The position numbers and the translations under genes are program-made. Under the pieces are notes generated by a model that saw only the letters and a list, made by a program, of their open reading frames with translations, had not been told where the DNA came from and made no database searches. From the NCBI GenBank assembly GCA_028277185.1, contig JANQGQ010000039.1, positions 1 to 64,000 of the forward strand: a stretch of 64,000 nucleotides of DNA, written 5' to 3'. How positions within the stretch are numbered: the stretch's first letter is position 1; every line of letters starts with the position of its first letter. Below, one piece after another: positions 26,510 through 34,827 of this stretch. Source of the DNA: Woeseiaceae bacterium (GTDB lineage Bacteria; Pseudomonadota; Gammaproteobacteria; Steroidobacterales; Woeseiaceae).

Positions 26510-27496
26510 CTACTCCGTCAGCCAGTCCATTCGGGAGCGAAGACCGGCACCGACCTTCTCGATGGGATGGTCCAGATCCGCGTCCAGCATCCGGCGAAAC
26601 TCCGGCATCCCGGCTTCGTTCTCGGCGATCCAGTTGCGCGCGAAGGTGCCGTCCCGAATCTCGCTCAGCACTTCTTTCATTTGCCCGCGCGCGTGTTCGT
26701 CCACGACGCGGGGGCCGCTCACCATGTCGCCGTATGCCGCGGTGTCGCTGATGAACTTGTACATCTTCCTGAGACCGCCCTCGTGGAGCAGGTCGACGAT
26801 CAGCTTCAGTTCGTGCATCACTTCGTAGTACGCGACTTCCGGCTGATACCCTGCTTCGACCAGCGTCTCGAAGCCCGCGACGATCAACTCCGTCGCACCG
26901 CCGCACAGCACCGCCTGCTCGCCGAACAGATCGGTCTCCGTTTCCTCGGCGAAGGTCGTTTCGATGACGCCTGCCCGCGCGCCCCCGATACCCGCCGCGT
27001 AAGCCAGCGCGAGTTCCAGGGCATTACCGGCCGGGTCCTGGTGGACGGCGACCAGACAGGGAACGCCGTGGCCTTCCTCGTACTGCCGCCGGACCAGCCC
27101 TCCGGGCCCTTTCGGCGCGATCAGAACCACGTTCAGGTCCTCGCGCGGGTCGATCTGTCCGTAGTGGATAGCGAAACCGTGCGCGAAAAGCAGCGTTGCG
27201 CCCTGGTCGATGTGGTCGACGACACCTGCATAAAGACTCTTCTGAACCATATCCGGGGTCAGGAAGACGACGATCTTCGCGCCTTTGACGGCCTCGGCCG
27301 GTTCGGCAACGCGCAGACCGTCGGCCTCGGCCTTGTCCCAACTGGCGCCGCTTCGGCGTAAGCCCACGACGACGTCGAGCCCGCTGTCGCGCAGATTCAA
27401 CGCGTGAGCGCGTCCCTGACTACCGTAGCCGAGGACCGCGATTCGTTCGTCGCCGAGCAAAGCCGGATCGACGTCCGTCTGTGTGTACATTTTCAT
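26510..27496 (-). CDS. ilvC: ketol-acid reductoisomerase, short form
   Basis: This 328-residue class I enzyme isomerises and reduces acetohydroxy acids in valine, isoleucine and leucine synthesis. The N-terminal Rossmann motif is [19 protein letters not shown]. The catalytic/metal motifs are [27 protein letters not shown] and a region around [18 protein letters not shown]. The ATG has AGGA 7 nt upstream. It is the first structural gene after the attenuator, and leuACDB follow with short gaps, so leucine control through the leader would affect the whole operon. Confidence 0.97.
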   Translation of the reverse strand: MKMYTQTDVDPALLGDERIAVLGYGSQGRAHALNLRDSGLDVVVGLRRSGASWDKAEADGLRVAEPAEAVKGAKIVVFLTPDMVQKSLYAGVVDHIDQGATLLFAHGFAIHYGQIDPREDLNVVLIAPKGPGGLVRRQYEEGHGVPCLVAVHQDPAGNALELALAYAAGIGGARAGVIETTFAEETETDLFGEQAVLCGGATELIVAGFETLVEAGYQPEVAYYEVMHELKLIVDLLHEGGLRKMYKFISDTAAYGDMVSGPRVVDEHARGQMKEVLSEIRDGTFARNWIAENEAGMPEFRRMLDADLDHPIEKVGAGLRSRMDWLTE

Positions 27497-27534
27497 TGCC
27501 GTTTCCTGATCCCTAAGTTCGATGTATCCGCATA

Positions 27535-27571
27535 CGAAAAACCCCGCAATCCGTGAAGGAGCTTGCGGGGT
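27535..27571 (-). terminator. intrinsic terminator / attenuator before ilvC
   Basis: Read on the minus strand, AACCCCGCAA pairs with TTGCGGGGTT around a 13-nt loop and is followed by TTTTT. It ends about 38 nt before the ilvC ATG. The 5' arm can pair alternatively with TTGCGGG at the very end of the leader ORF (27614-27608 on the minus strand), giving the 2:3 versus 3:4 choice of a classical attenuator. Confidence 0.93.
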
Positions 27572-27604
27572 TGTGCGTCTGGTGGTCTGTGTGTCCTGGT
27601 GGCG

Positions 27605-27697
27605 CTACCCGCAATGCCTCCTCGTAAGCACAAGCACGCGTAGCAGAAGTCGGTTTGCAGCCGACAACAACAGTTCGCCGTTCGATGACATAAGCAT
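27605..27697 (-). CDS. leucine-rich leader peptide of the ilvC-leu operon (30 aa)
   Basis: The 30-residue peptide contains nine leucines and two valines, concentrated in ELLLSAANRLLLRVLVL, then TRRHCG and stop TAG. A ribosome short of leucyl-tRNA would stall in the leucine run. That leaves the TTGCGGG spanning the last codons free to pair with the terminator 5' arm, so the operon is read through. With leucine plentiful the ribosome reaches the stop, covers TTGCGGG and the terminator forms. The ATG begins 6 nt after the -10 hexamer, so the message appears leaderless; there is no Shine-Dalgarno. A second in-frame ATG follows two codons later. Confidence 0.85.
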   Translation of the reverse strand: MLMSSNGELLLSAANRLLLRVLVLTRRHCG

Positions 27698-27703
27698 GCG
27701 CCG

Positions 27704-27732
27704 ATAATGTTGCAAGGCCGTGTCCATGTCAA
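27704..27732 (-). promoter_or_regulatory. sigma70 promoter of the ilvC-leu operon
   Basis: On the minus strand a perfect -35 TTGACA (27732-27727) and -10 CATTAT (27709-27704) are spaced by 17 bp. The predicted start is 27697, the A of the leader-peptide ATG. Confidence 0.8.
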
Positions 27733-28106
27733 CGCTCGAAAATTCAGTTACTTGTGATACTAATACGCCGCTGAGGCCCGGCCGGCAAGCGTTCCGGGAC
27801 GGGTAAATCTTGGGCTGGCGCCATGGATCGCGTGTGTTATTCTTGAGCGCGGTGCTTCGGGACCTGAGCAAAAATAAAGGAATAAAAGGCGGGGAAGCCG
27901 GAGGCAGTTCCGGGCGTCTGACACGTACACGAGAGCAGGACCGAGAATTTCATCGCCGCGGCGAGCAGGAGAGGGCCGCGAGCGCTACCGGAACACGTTT
28001 CCGTGGTTCCGTTTTCATTTGGAAATCCCAATGCCCGCGGGCGTTGACCCCTCTCCATGAAAAAGCAAATTAACAGCAAACTCGACGTCGAGAAGAAGGA
28101 GCGTTC
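27733..28106. other. intergenic region between the leu promoter and the TonB cluster
   Basis: This 374-bp gap separates the divergent ilvC-leu and DUF3450-TonB operons. I see no gene, repeat or riboswitch in it. AAGAAGGAG just before 28107 is the ribosome-binding site of the DUF3450 gene. A 17-codon ORF at 28057-28110 overlaps that start as ATGA but has no ribosome-binding site. Confidence 0.6.
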
Positions 28107-28892
28107 ATGAAACGGTGCATAAGCAGCAGTCGGAGCTTAGCCGTAGCGGTCGTAGCCGCCACGTGTCTTTTTGCTACCGGCAGCGTTGTCGCACAGACGG
28201 TTGACCAGGTATTGCAGGCGGGCCAGCAACGGCTCACCCTCGCGCAGCAATCGCAGGAGCGGATCAACGGTATCGTCGAGGGCACGCGATCACTGGAAGA
28301 CCAGTATCGTGCAATCAATAAGGAAATCGACGGACTGCGCGTCTACAACCGCCTGATGGAGGCACAGACTCAGGGGCAGTCTGCCGTACTGGAAGATATC
28401 GCGCTGTCGATCGACCAGGTCGACGTCATCAACAGGCAGATTTTCCCTCTGATGGAACGCATGATCGACGGTCTCGAGTCCTTCGTTTCTCTCGACGTAC
28501 CGTTCCTCATGACGGAACGCAGAGGCCGCGTCGCCGACCTGCAGAGCATCATGGAGCGCTCGGATGTGAGCGTAGCGGAGAAGTTCCGCAAGGTCATCGA
28601 GGCCTACCAGATCGAGAACGAGTACGGCTCGTCGTCCGAATGGTATGAGGAAACCTTCGATATCGGCGACGGCGTGCCGCGCCAGTACAACGTCCTGCGG
28701 ATCGGTCGTGTCGGCCTGTACGCGCAGTCCGACGACGGCAGCGTGACCGCGCGCTGGGACATGAACGAGAAGCGGTGGGTCGAAGATTCTTCGGCGCGCA
28801 GCGACATTCGCAAAGGCGTGCGCATGGCGCGTCAGCTCATCGCCCCGGAGATCATCGTCATTCCGGTTACGAACCCTCAGGAGGCGTCGTAA
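28107..28892 (+). CDS. DUF3450 family periplasmic protein of a TonB2-type system
   Basis: The 261-residue protein has a signal peptide (cleavage likely after VVAQ, about residue 30). A long helical, coiled-coil-like region follows (TLAQQSQERINGIVEGTRSLEDQYRAINKEIDGL), then a conserved C-terminal half with FPLMERMIDGLESFVSLDVPF and YEETFDIGDG. DUF3450 proteins are known as the first gene of TonB2-type clusters in Vibrio and marine gammaproteobacteria. Its exact role is unsettled, probably periplasmic support of the energising complex. The stop is directly followed by the ATG of the next gene. Confidence 0.85.
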   Translation: MKRCISSSRSLAVAVVAATCLFATGSVVAQTVDQVLQAGQQRLTLAQQSQERINGIVEGTRSLEDQYRAINKEIDGLRVYNRLMEAQTQGQSAVLEDIALSIDQVDVINRQIFPLMERMIDGLESFVSLDVPFLMTERRGRVADLQSIMERSDVSVAEKFRKVIEAYQIENEYGSSSEWYEETFDIGDGVPRQYNVLRIGRVGLYAQSDDGSVTARWDMNEKRWVEDSSARSDIRKGVRMARQLIAPEIIVIPVTNPQEAS

Positions 28893-30263
28893 ATGAAGCG
28901 TCTTATTACACTTGTCGTTGCCGGCGTCTTCGTATGGGGGCCGGCACCGGCCATAGCGCAGGACAGCGGCGAAGCCACCAGCATTCCCGAACTCATGCGT
29001 CTGATCGAGCAGGGCAGAGCGCGTGACTCGCAGGAAGCGCGGCAGCGCGAGGCACGCTTCGCTCAGCAGCGTAACGAACAGCAAAACCTGCTGAATCAGG
29101 CGCGGGCCGAGCGCACGCGGCAGGAGAACGAGTCCGCTCGCCTCGAGCAACTCTTCGAAGATCAGCAGACCCAGATCGTCGCCGCCCGCGCCGCGCTCGA
29201 CGAGCGTCTCGGCGCACTCAAGGAACTGTTCGGCGTGTTGCAGACTGCCACCGGCGACGCCCAGGGCCGCTTCAGCACGTCGCTGACCAACCTGCAGTTC
29301 TCCGACCGTGAGCAGTTCCTGGTCGCACTCGGCAGCAAGATGGCCACGGCCACGGAACTGGCGCAGATCGCGGACATCGAGCGTTTCTGGTTCGAATTGG
29401 CCCGCGAGATGGAAGAGTCGGGTAAGGTCGTCACCTTCCCGTATACGGTGATCACCTCGAGCGGCGAGCAGGAAGAGGTCATGCTCACCCGTGTCGGCAC
29501 TTTCAATCTCGTCGGACCGGCCGGCTACTACCAGAAGTCGCAGGACCGCACGGTTGCCGAACTTCCGCGACAACCGGACGGACGCTTCCTCGGGTCGGCA
29601 CGCGACCTGGCATCGTCGACCGGCGACGACGGCACGACCAACTTCGGGCTGGACGTAACGCGCGGCGGTATTCTGGGCCTGCTCGTCGAGACGCCCACGC
29701 TTACCGACAAGGTCAATCAGGGCGGCTTCGTGGGCTACGCCATCCTGGCGCTCGGCGCGATCGGGCTGCTCGTAGCAGTCTGGCGCCTCATCAGCCTGTC
29801 GGCGGACAGCCGTAAGGTATCGGCTCAGCTCAAGCGGGATTCCGCCAGCACGGACAATCCGCTGGGCCGCGTGCTTGCAGCCTACGAAAGCAATCGCAAT
29901 GCCGACACCGAGACGATCGAACTGAAGCTCAGCGAGGCGGCGCTCAAAGAGATGCCGGGCATCACGAAGGGGCTCCTGTTCATCAAGGTAGTTGGCGTCG
30001 TGGCTCCGCTGATGGGCCTCCTCGGCACGGTGACGGGCATGATCCAGACCTTCCAGGTGATCACGCTCTACGGCGCCGGCGATCCGAAGATGATGGCTGG
30101 CGGTATCTCCCAGGCGCTGGTGACCACCGTACTCGGTCTGGTCGTGGCGATCCCGATGGTACTCCTGCACACGATCGTCAACGGTCAGAGCAAGAAGATC
30201 ATCAACGTACTGCAGTCGCAGAGTGCGGGTCTCGTCGCCCAGCATTCCGAAAAGCATGGTTGA
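28893..30263 (+). CDS. TtpC-like MotA/TolQ/ExbB proton channel family protein
   Basis: This 456-residue protein has a signal peptide (ending AIAQ) and a periplasmic coiled coil at about residues 30-110 (QRNEQQNLLNQARAERTRQ). A globular periplasmic segment follows, and then a C-terminal MotA/TolQ/ExbB domain with three helices near 281-300, 363-385 and 403-428 (GVVAPLMGLLGTVTGMIQTF). This architecture is that of TtpC, the extra component of Vibrio TonB2 systems that is needed beside ExbB2 and ExbD2. It is predicted to sit in the inner membrane with its long arm in the periplasm. Confidence 0.88.
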   Translation: MKRLITLVVAGVFVWGPAPAIAQDSGEATSIPELMRLIEQGRARDSQEARQREARFAQQRNEQQNLLNQARAERTRQENESARLEQLFEDQQTQIVAARAALDERLGALKELFGVLQTATGDAQGRFSTSLTNLQFSDREQFLVALGSKMATATELAQIADIERFWFELAREMEESGKVVTFPYTVITSSGEQEEVMLTRVGTFNLVGPAGYYQKSQDRTVAELPRQPDGRFLGSARDLASSTGDDGTTNFGLDVTRGGILGLLVETPTLTDKVNQGGFVGYAILALGAIGLLVAVWRLISLSADSRKVSAQLKRDSASTDNPLGRVLAAYESNRNADTETIELKLSEAALKEMPGITKGLLFIKVVGVVAPLMGLLGTVTGMIQTFQVITLYGAGDPKMMAGGISQALVTTVLGLVVAIPMVLLHTIVNGQSKKIINVLQSQSAGLVAQHSEKHG

Positions 30264-30287
30264 GTACGGATTCTTCGGAGAGTTGCG

Positions 30288-30815
30288 ATGATCTTTTTTG
30301 CAGACGCCTTCGAATCGATCCGGGATTTCATGGCGCTGGGCGGTCCGGTGCTGAAGATTATTGCGCTGACGATATTCGTCATGTGGGTCCTCATCGTCGA
30401 GCGGCTGCTTTACTTCCGCACGTCGATGCGGGGCCTCGCCAAAGAGATCTTCAATACCTGGGAATCCCGAACCGAGCGGCGCTCGTGGAATGCGCATCAG
30501 ATCCGGGAGATGCTGATCGCGCAGTTCAGTCTGGCAACCAACAAGGGCATCGCGATGATTCAGACCTTCGTCGCACTGTGCCCGCTGCTGGGACTCCTCG
30601 GTACCGTGACCGGCATGATTACGGTGTTCGAGGTCATGGCCGTATCCGGTTCAGGTAACGTCCGGGCGATGGCGGCCGGCGTGTCCCAGGCGACGGTACC
30701 GACAATGGCGGGAATGGTCGGCGCGCTGTCCGGGGTGTTGTTTGTGACCCTGCTCTCGCGGCGCGCTGCTCGTGAGACCGAGTTCCTCGAGGACTCGCTC
30801 ACGATGGATCACTAG
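30288..30815 (+). CDS. exbB: ExbB-like proton channel subunit
   Basis: This 175-residue inner-membrane protein has three transmembrane helices: about 25-43, 94-117 (LLGLLGTVTGMITVFEV) and 140-160 (GMVGALSGVLFVTLLS). The conserved TolQ/ExbB threonine and glycine pattern is in GTVTGMI and in SQATVPTMAGMVG. With ExbD it forms the proton-driven motor that energises TonB. It lies between the TtpC-like gene and two exbD genes, as expected for a TonB2 cluster. Confidence 0.9.
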   Translation: MIFFADAFESIRDFMALGGPVLKIIALTIFVMWVLIVERLLYFRTSMRGLAKEIFNTWESRTERRSWNAHQIREMLIAQFSLATNKGIAMIQTFVALCPLLGLLGTVTGMITVFEVMAVSGSGNVRAMAAGVSQATVPTMAGMVGALSGVLFVTLLSRRAARETEFLEDSLTMDH

Positions 30816-30824
30816 GAGATCGCT

Positions 30825-31238
30825 ATGCGCAGACACCTTCCGCAACTCGGCGGAGACGACGAGGAAAACGAGATCAACCTGACGCCCATGCTGGACGTCG
30901 TGTTCATCATGCTGATTTTCTTCATCGTCACCGCCTCGTTCATCAAAGAGGTCGGCCTCGATGTGAATCGCCCTGACGCGCCTACCACAGAGGTCAAGCC
31001 GGAGGACGCCAACATCCTCGTCGTGATCGACGCCAATGACGATATCTTCATCGACCGACGCCTCATCGATCCGCGGGCCGTGCGGGCCAATATCGAGCGG
31101 CTGCATGCCGAGAACCCGCAGGGCTCGGTCGTGATACAGGCCAACAAGCGCTCGACGAACAAGATGCTCGTTACGGTTATGGACGCGTCACGCCAGGCCG
31201 GGGTGTACAGCATCTCGATCGCGGACAGCACGGGCTAG
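30825..31238 (+). CDS. exbD: ExbD-like protein, first copy
   Basis: This 137-residue ExbD/TolR family protein has one N-terminal transmembrane helix carrying the essential aspartate in NLTPMLDVVFIMLIFFIV, and a periplasmic C-terminal domain. It pairs with ExbB in the proton channel. It starts 9 bp after exbB. A second exbD follows; the two share a 42-nt identical tract over the transmembrane segment. Confidence 0.92.
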   Translation: MRRHLPQLGGDDEENEINLTPMLDVVFIMLIFFIVTASFIKEVGLDVNRPDAPTTEVKPEDANILVVIDANDDIFIDRRLIDPRAVRANIERLHAENPQGSVVIQANKRSTNKMLVTVMDASRQAGVYSISIADSTG

Positions 31239-31277
31239 GGCGCGACTTAGCGGCCTTTTGCAGCACAGGAATTCGGA

Positions 31278-31682
31278 ATGCGAAACAAACAGGCAGCCGC
31301 CGACGAAGAAGAGAATGAGATCAACCTGACGCCCATGCTGGACGTCGTGTTCATCATGTTGATTTTTTTCATCGTGACCGCAACGTTTATCAAGGAACCG
31401 GGCGTCGACGTCGATCGACCCGACGCCTTCACGGCGGAGAAGCAGTTCGACGCTGCGATCCTGATCGCGATCAGCAACAACGACGAGATCTGGATCGATC
31501 GGAAGCCGGTGGAACCCCGCGGGGTTCGCGACGTCATCGAGCGTCTGCATCTCGAGAATCCGCGCGGCGGCATCGTAATTCAGGCGGACGAAGAGTCGAC
31601 CCACGAGCAGCTGGTGGTGGTGATGGAGGCCGCCAAGCAGGTGGGCGTAACCAACGTCGCGATTGCCAGCACCGATAATTAG
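31278..31682 (+). CDS. ExbD-like protein, second copy
   Basis: This 134-residue paralogue of the preceding ExbD has the same membrane helix and proton-carrying aspartate (TPMLDVVFIMLIFF). The periplasmic part has diverged (IDRKPVEPRGVRDVIERLHLENPRGG against the first copy's RRLIDPRAVRANIERLHAENPQGS). Two tandem copies suggest a heteromeric ExbD pair in one motor, or two alternative motors; this is an inference. Confidence 0.92.
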   Translation: MRNKQAAADEEENEINLTPMLDVVFIMLIFFIVTATFIKEPGVDVDRPDAFTAEKQFDAAILIAISNNDEIWIDRKPVEPRGVRDVIERLHLENPRGGIVIQADEESTHEQLVVVMEAAKQVGVTNVAIASTDN

Positions 31683-31771
31683 CGAGGAACCTGGGGACGG
31701 GCGCTGCTGTCACACTCTAAAGCCCCGTTGCGTAAACCGGACGCCCGAGGCGTCCGTGAGGAGAGCAAGAC

Positions 31772-32377
31772 ATGATCGGCCGATACGCGTTTTCAGTGGC
31801 TGTAGGCGTCGTCGTCACACTGACGCTGCTGTTTGTAATGAATATCCTGATCGTCACCGGCAAGCAGGCGCTGACCAAGCCTCGTGACCGGGCGCAACTC
31901 GAGTTTGTCCGCGTCAGACGCAACGAGACGCTGAACGTCGAGGACTTCACGCCGGAGAAGCCGCCCAAGCCGCCGGAAACGCCGCCCGAAACGCCGCCGC
32001 AGGACATGGACATGATCGATCCGAATGCACCGACGATCAACATCGCGGCTCCGACGGTCAACGCCGACACGGCCATCGGCGGACCGGGCGGCATGAACAT
32101 CGCGGAGGGCGACTACCTGCCGATCGTCCGCGTCGCACCGGTCTACCCGGCGCGTGCGCTGTCGCGCGGTCTGGAAGGCTATGTCGATCTGGCGTTTACC
32201 GTGACGACGACCGGTACGGTCAGGGACCCGGTCGTGCTTCAGTCCACGAGCAGCCTGTTTGAGCGGGCGGCCATTCGCGCCGTGCTGAAGTTCAAGTACA
32301 AGCCGCGGGTCGTCGACGGCGTACCGGTCGACGTACCCAACGTGAAGACGCGAATCACCTTCAAGATCGAAGGCTGA
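31772..32377 (+). CDS. tonB: TonB family energy transducer
   Basis: The 201-residue protein has an N-terminal membrane anchor (about 8-30) and a proline-rich spacer (EKPPKPPETPPETPP, about 65-80). A C-terminal TonB domain follows at about 110-201 (YLPIVRVAPVYPARALSRGL, then SSLFERAAIRAVLKFKYKP). It is short, like TonB2 proteins that rely on TtpC. It would carry proton-motive energy to TonB-dependent outer-membrane receptors, none of which are encoded in this window. Confidence 0.92.
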   Translation: MIGRYAFSVAVGVVVTLTLLFVMNILIVTGKQALTKPRDRAQLEFVRVRRNETLNVEDFTPEKPPKPPETPPETPPQDMDMIDPNAPTINIAAPTVNADTAIGGPGGMNIAEGDYLPIVRVAPVYPARALSRGLEGYVDLAFTVTTTGTVRDPVVLQSTSSLFERAAIRAVLKFKYKPRVVDGVPVDVPNVKTRITFKIEG

Positions 32378-32439
32378 AGAGCGCATGGCCAATGCACTAC
32401 ATCCTGGCGGGGATAACGAGTGACACGAGGATCTTTCCG

Positions 32440-33786
32440 ATGAAGCAGTTTCGTGAACTGACAGTGACTCTTGCGGCCGTCGCCGCGGCATCGCTGTTTT
32501 TGGCGTCCACCGCGGCGCTGGCTCAGGATGACCAGCAGGACACTACGAAGACGAAGCAGGCGCAGGCAGTCAGCAAGGAAGTCTACGACCAGATTCAGAA
32601 GGCTCAGGAAGCCGTAGACGCGAAGAATTACACTGAGGCATTGCGGATGCTCAACCGGCTCTACGATCCGGACAAGCTGACCGAGTACGAGCAGGCCAAC
32701 GTTCTGAACTACCTCGGCTTCGTCTACTACAACATGGAAGACGTGCCAAAAGCGATCAACGCCTACGAGCGCATGGTCGCCATCCCCAGCCTCGAGCCGC
32801 AGCTTCTGAAGTCGACCACGTACACGCTGGCGCAGCTCTACACGATGGAGGAGCAATACTCGAAAGCGCTGGTGACGCTCGACAAATGGTTCGTCATGGA
32901 AACGAACCCGGCGCCCGAACCGTTCATCCTCAAGGCCCAGAATCTCTATCAGGTAGAGCGCTACGCAGACATGATCGAACCGATCGAGAATGCGATGCGC
33001 GTCGCGGAAGCCCGCAACAAGGCTATCAAGGAAGACTGGTACGTCCTCCTGAACTTTGCTTACTTCCAGCAGGAGAACTACCGCAAGGTGCGGGATATCC
33101 AGAAGATTCTCCTCGAGAACTGGCCCAAGAAGCGCTACTGGTTCTCCCTGGCCGGCGCCTACACCGAGCTGGGAGAGGACGACAACCTGATCGCTGCGTA
33201 CGATGCGGCGCATACCCAGGGACTGCTCGAAAAGGAATCGGAATTCGTCACGATGGCGCAGCTCTACCTGCAGCGCGAGGTTCCCTACAAAGCGGCCATG
33301 CTGCTGGAAGAGGAAATGGAATCCGGCCGGGTCGGCAGCGAAGCGAGTAACTACCGCTTGTTGTCGCAGGCGTGGATGCTGGCCCAGGAAGACGCGAAGG
33401 CGATTCCGGCTCTGGAGCAGGCGGCGCGCCTGAGTTCCGACGGAGAACTCGACGTTCGACTCGGCAACGCTTACCTGAACCTCACCGAATATCGTGACTG
33501 CGCCAACGCCGTCCGCTCGGGCCTTCGCAAAGGTGGCCTCAAGAATCCCGACAACGCGCAGATCTCGCTGGGAATGTGCCTGTACAACCTCAGAGAGTAC
33601 GAACAGGCGCGGAACGCGTTCCGGGAAGCCGCCAGATTCGACAAGTCGCGTCGGGTTTCCAACCAATGGATCTCGGTCATCGACGCCGAAGTGGAGCGGA
33701 ATCGCGCCATTGAGCAGGCACGCGCGGCCGCCGAGAAGAAGCGTCAGGAAGTCGAGGCACGTCGCGCCCGTTCCGACCGGGCCTGA
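32440..33786 (+). CDS. periplasmic TPR-repeat protein of the TonB cluster
   Basis: This 448-residue protein has a signal peptide ending in ALAQ and a chain of tetratricopeptide-like repeats (for example YLGFVYYNMEDVPKAINAYE, LYTMEEQYSKALVTLDKW, CLYNLREYEQARNAFREAA). The tail is charged and helical. A TPR protein is the usual last gene of TonB2 clusters with DUF3450 and TtpC, where it probably acts as a periplasmic or outer-membrane-associated scaffold. ATG 32440 is chosen because the signal peptide begins there. Confidence 0.85.
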   Translation: MKQFRELTVTLAAVAAASLFLASTAALAQDDQQDTTKTKQAQAVSKEVYDQIQKAQEAVDAKNYTEALRMLNRLYDPDKLTEYEQANVLNYLGFVYYNMEDVPKAINAYERMVAIPSLEPQLLKSTTYTLAQLYTMEEQYSKALVTLDKWFVMETNPAPEPFILKAQNLYQVERYADMIEPIENAMRVAEARNKAIKEDWYVLLNFAYFQQENYRKVRDIQKILLENWPKKRYWFSLAGAYTELGEDDNLIAAYDAAHTQGLLEKESEFVTMAQLYLQREVPYKAAMLLEEEMESGRVGSEASNYRLLSQAWMLAQEDAKAIPALEQAARLSSDGELDVRLGNAYLNLTEYRDCANAVRSGLRKGGLKNPDNAQISLGMCLYNLREYEQARNAFREAARFDKSRRVSNQWISVIDAEVERNRAIEQARAAAEKKRQEVEARRARSDRA

Positions 33787-33808
33787 GCTACGCAGACAAG
33801 CACCCACA

Positions 33809-33832
33809 GCCAGCCCCGCCTCCGGGGCTGGC
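33809..33832 (+). terminator. hairpin after the TonB cluster
   Basis: GCCAGCCCCG pairs perfectly with CGGGGCTGGC around a CCTC loop, 22 bp after the TPR gene stop. No T-run follows, so termination efficiency is uncertain. Confidence 0.5.
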
Positions 33833-33903
33833 GCCTTGGGGGCGTTGACCCGCGCGGCCTTCGCACCTACTATCCTCCCGCTTTCGCAACCGGGAATCCA
33901 CGC

Positions 33904-34224
33904 ATGCCAAAAATTGTCTATGTGACCAGCGACGGCGAGCGCAACGAAGTCGAGGTCGAGAACGGCTATTCCGTCATGGAAGGCGCAGTAAACAACAACA
34001 TCGACGGAATCATCGCCGAATGCGGCGGGGCGTGCGCCTGCGCGACCTGTCACAGCTACATAGACGAAGCCTGGCTCGACAAGCTCCCGCCGATGGACGA
34101 CATGGAAGACTCCATGCTCGACGCCGCGTTCGAACGCAAACCCAACAGCCGCCTGACGTGTCAGATCGAGGTCAACGACAGCCTCGACGGCCTCGTCGTG
34201 CACGTCGGCGAAAACGAATACTAG
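33904..34224 (+). CDS. 2Fe-2S ferredoxin, adrenodoxin type
   Basis: This 106-residue ferredoxin has the four cluster cysteines in ECGGACACATCHSY (three) and RLTCQIEV (one). The spacing CX5CX2C...C is that of adrenodoxin/putidaredoxin and FdxB-like proteins. It is acidic and cytoplasmic and carries single electrons to a partner such as a cytochrome P450 or Fe-S assembly machinery. No partner gene is adjacent. A peroxiredoxin gene follows 28 bp downstream. Confidence 0.93.
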   Translation: MPKIVYVTSDGERNEVEVENGYSVMEGAVNNNIDGIIAECGGACACATCHSYIDEAWLDKLPPMDDMEDSMLDAAFERKPNSRLTCQIEVNDSLDGLVVHVGENEY

Positions 34225-34252
34225 TGCGGTTTTTTTAAATCAGGAGACAAGT

Positions 34253-34735
34253 ATGGCGATTCAAGCTGGAGAGAAGATGCCCGCTGGCGCGTTCGGCGTA
34301 ATGACGGAGAACGGACCGGGCGCCATCACTACGGACGAACTGTTCGCGGGAAAGAAGGTAGTGATCTTCTCGGTGCCCGGCGCCTTTACGCCGACCTGCT
34401 CAAACAACCATCTGCCGGGTTTCGTCGAGCACGCGGATGCCATTCTTGCGAAGGGTGTAGACACGATTGCCTGCACGGCGGTCAACGACGTGTTCGTAAT
34501 GGACGCCTGGGGCAAAGATCGCGGTGTTGGCGACAAGGTCACCATGCTGGCGGACGGCAACGGTGAGTACGCACGGGCGCTGGGGCTCGAGCTCGATGCC
34601 TCCGGATTCGGCATGGGGACGCGGGGAGAACGCTTCGCCATAGTCGTCGACGACGGTGTCGCAACCCACGTTGCTGTCGAGGCGCCTGGCGCTTTCGAAG
34701 TCAGCAAGGCCGAAGCGATCATCGACAAGCTTTGA
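34253..34735 (+). CDS. peroxiredoxin, Prx5 type
   Basis: This 160-residue thiol peroxidase has the peroxidatic cysteine in PGAFTPTCSNNHLPGF (about residue 48) and a second cysteine in DTIACTAVNDVFVM. The Prx5-type segment GLELDASGFGMGTRGERFA is clear. It reduces hydrogen peroxide and organic peroxides with glutathione, glutaredoxin or thioredoxin. The ATG is preceded by AGGAG. A strong hairpin follows after about 35 bp. Confidence 0.94.
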   Translation: MAIQAGEKMPAGAFGVMTENGPGAITTDELFAGKKVVIFSVPGAFTPTCSNNHLPGFVEHADAILAKGVDTIACTAVNDVFVMDAWGKDRGVGDKVTMLADGNGEYARALGLELDASGFGMGTRGERFAIVVDDGVATHVAVEAPGAFEVSKAEAIIDKL

Positions 34736-34763
34736 AGCACGGCCAGTAAGCCGGGCCTGTCAG

Positions 34764-34803
34764 AAAAAAAGACGCCCCGTTACCGTAAGGCGGAACGGGG
34801 CGT
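34764..34803 (-). terminator. intrinsic terminator for the outer-membrane barrel gene
   Basis: ACGCCCCGTT and AACGGGGCGT pair over 10 bp around a 12-nt loop. Read on the minus strand the stem is followed by seven T residues (the A-run at 34764-34770), so it terminates the convergent minus-strand gene. It may also serve the peroxiredoxin transcript, where only TGCCGTTT follows. Confidence 0.92.
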
Positions 34804-34827
34804 TGCCGTTTCTGCGGTGGAGCGGCT

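Noticed and set aside
28057..28110. 17-codon ORF overlapping the DUF3450 start as ATGA
   Set aside because: It has no ribosome-binding site or promoter at the right place and its peptide is unremarkable; translational coupling cannot be supported from sequence.
28290..30497. 735-codon open frame on the minus strand opposite the DUF3450/TtpC genes
   Set aside because: The plus-strand genes have signal peptides, ribosome-binding sites and known family motifs; the antisense translation has none of these.
32239..34203. 654-codon minus-strand open frame opposite tonB, the TPR gene and ferredoxin
   Set aside because: It crosses three clear genes and their intergenic gaps and has no domain or ribosome-binding site; it reflects codon bias.
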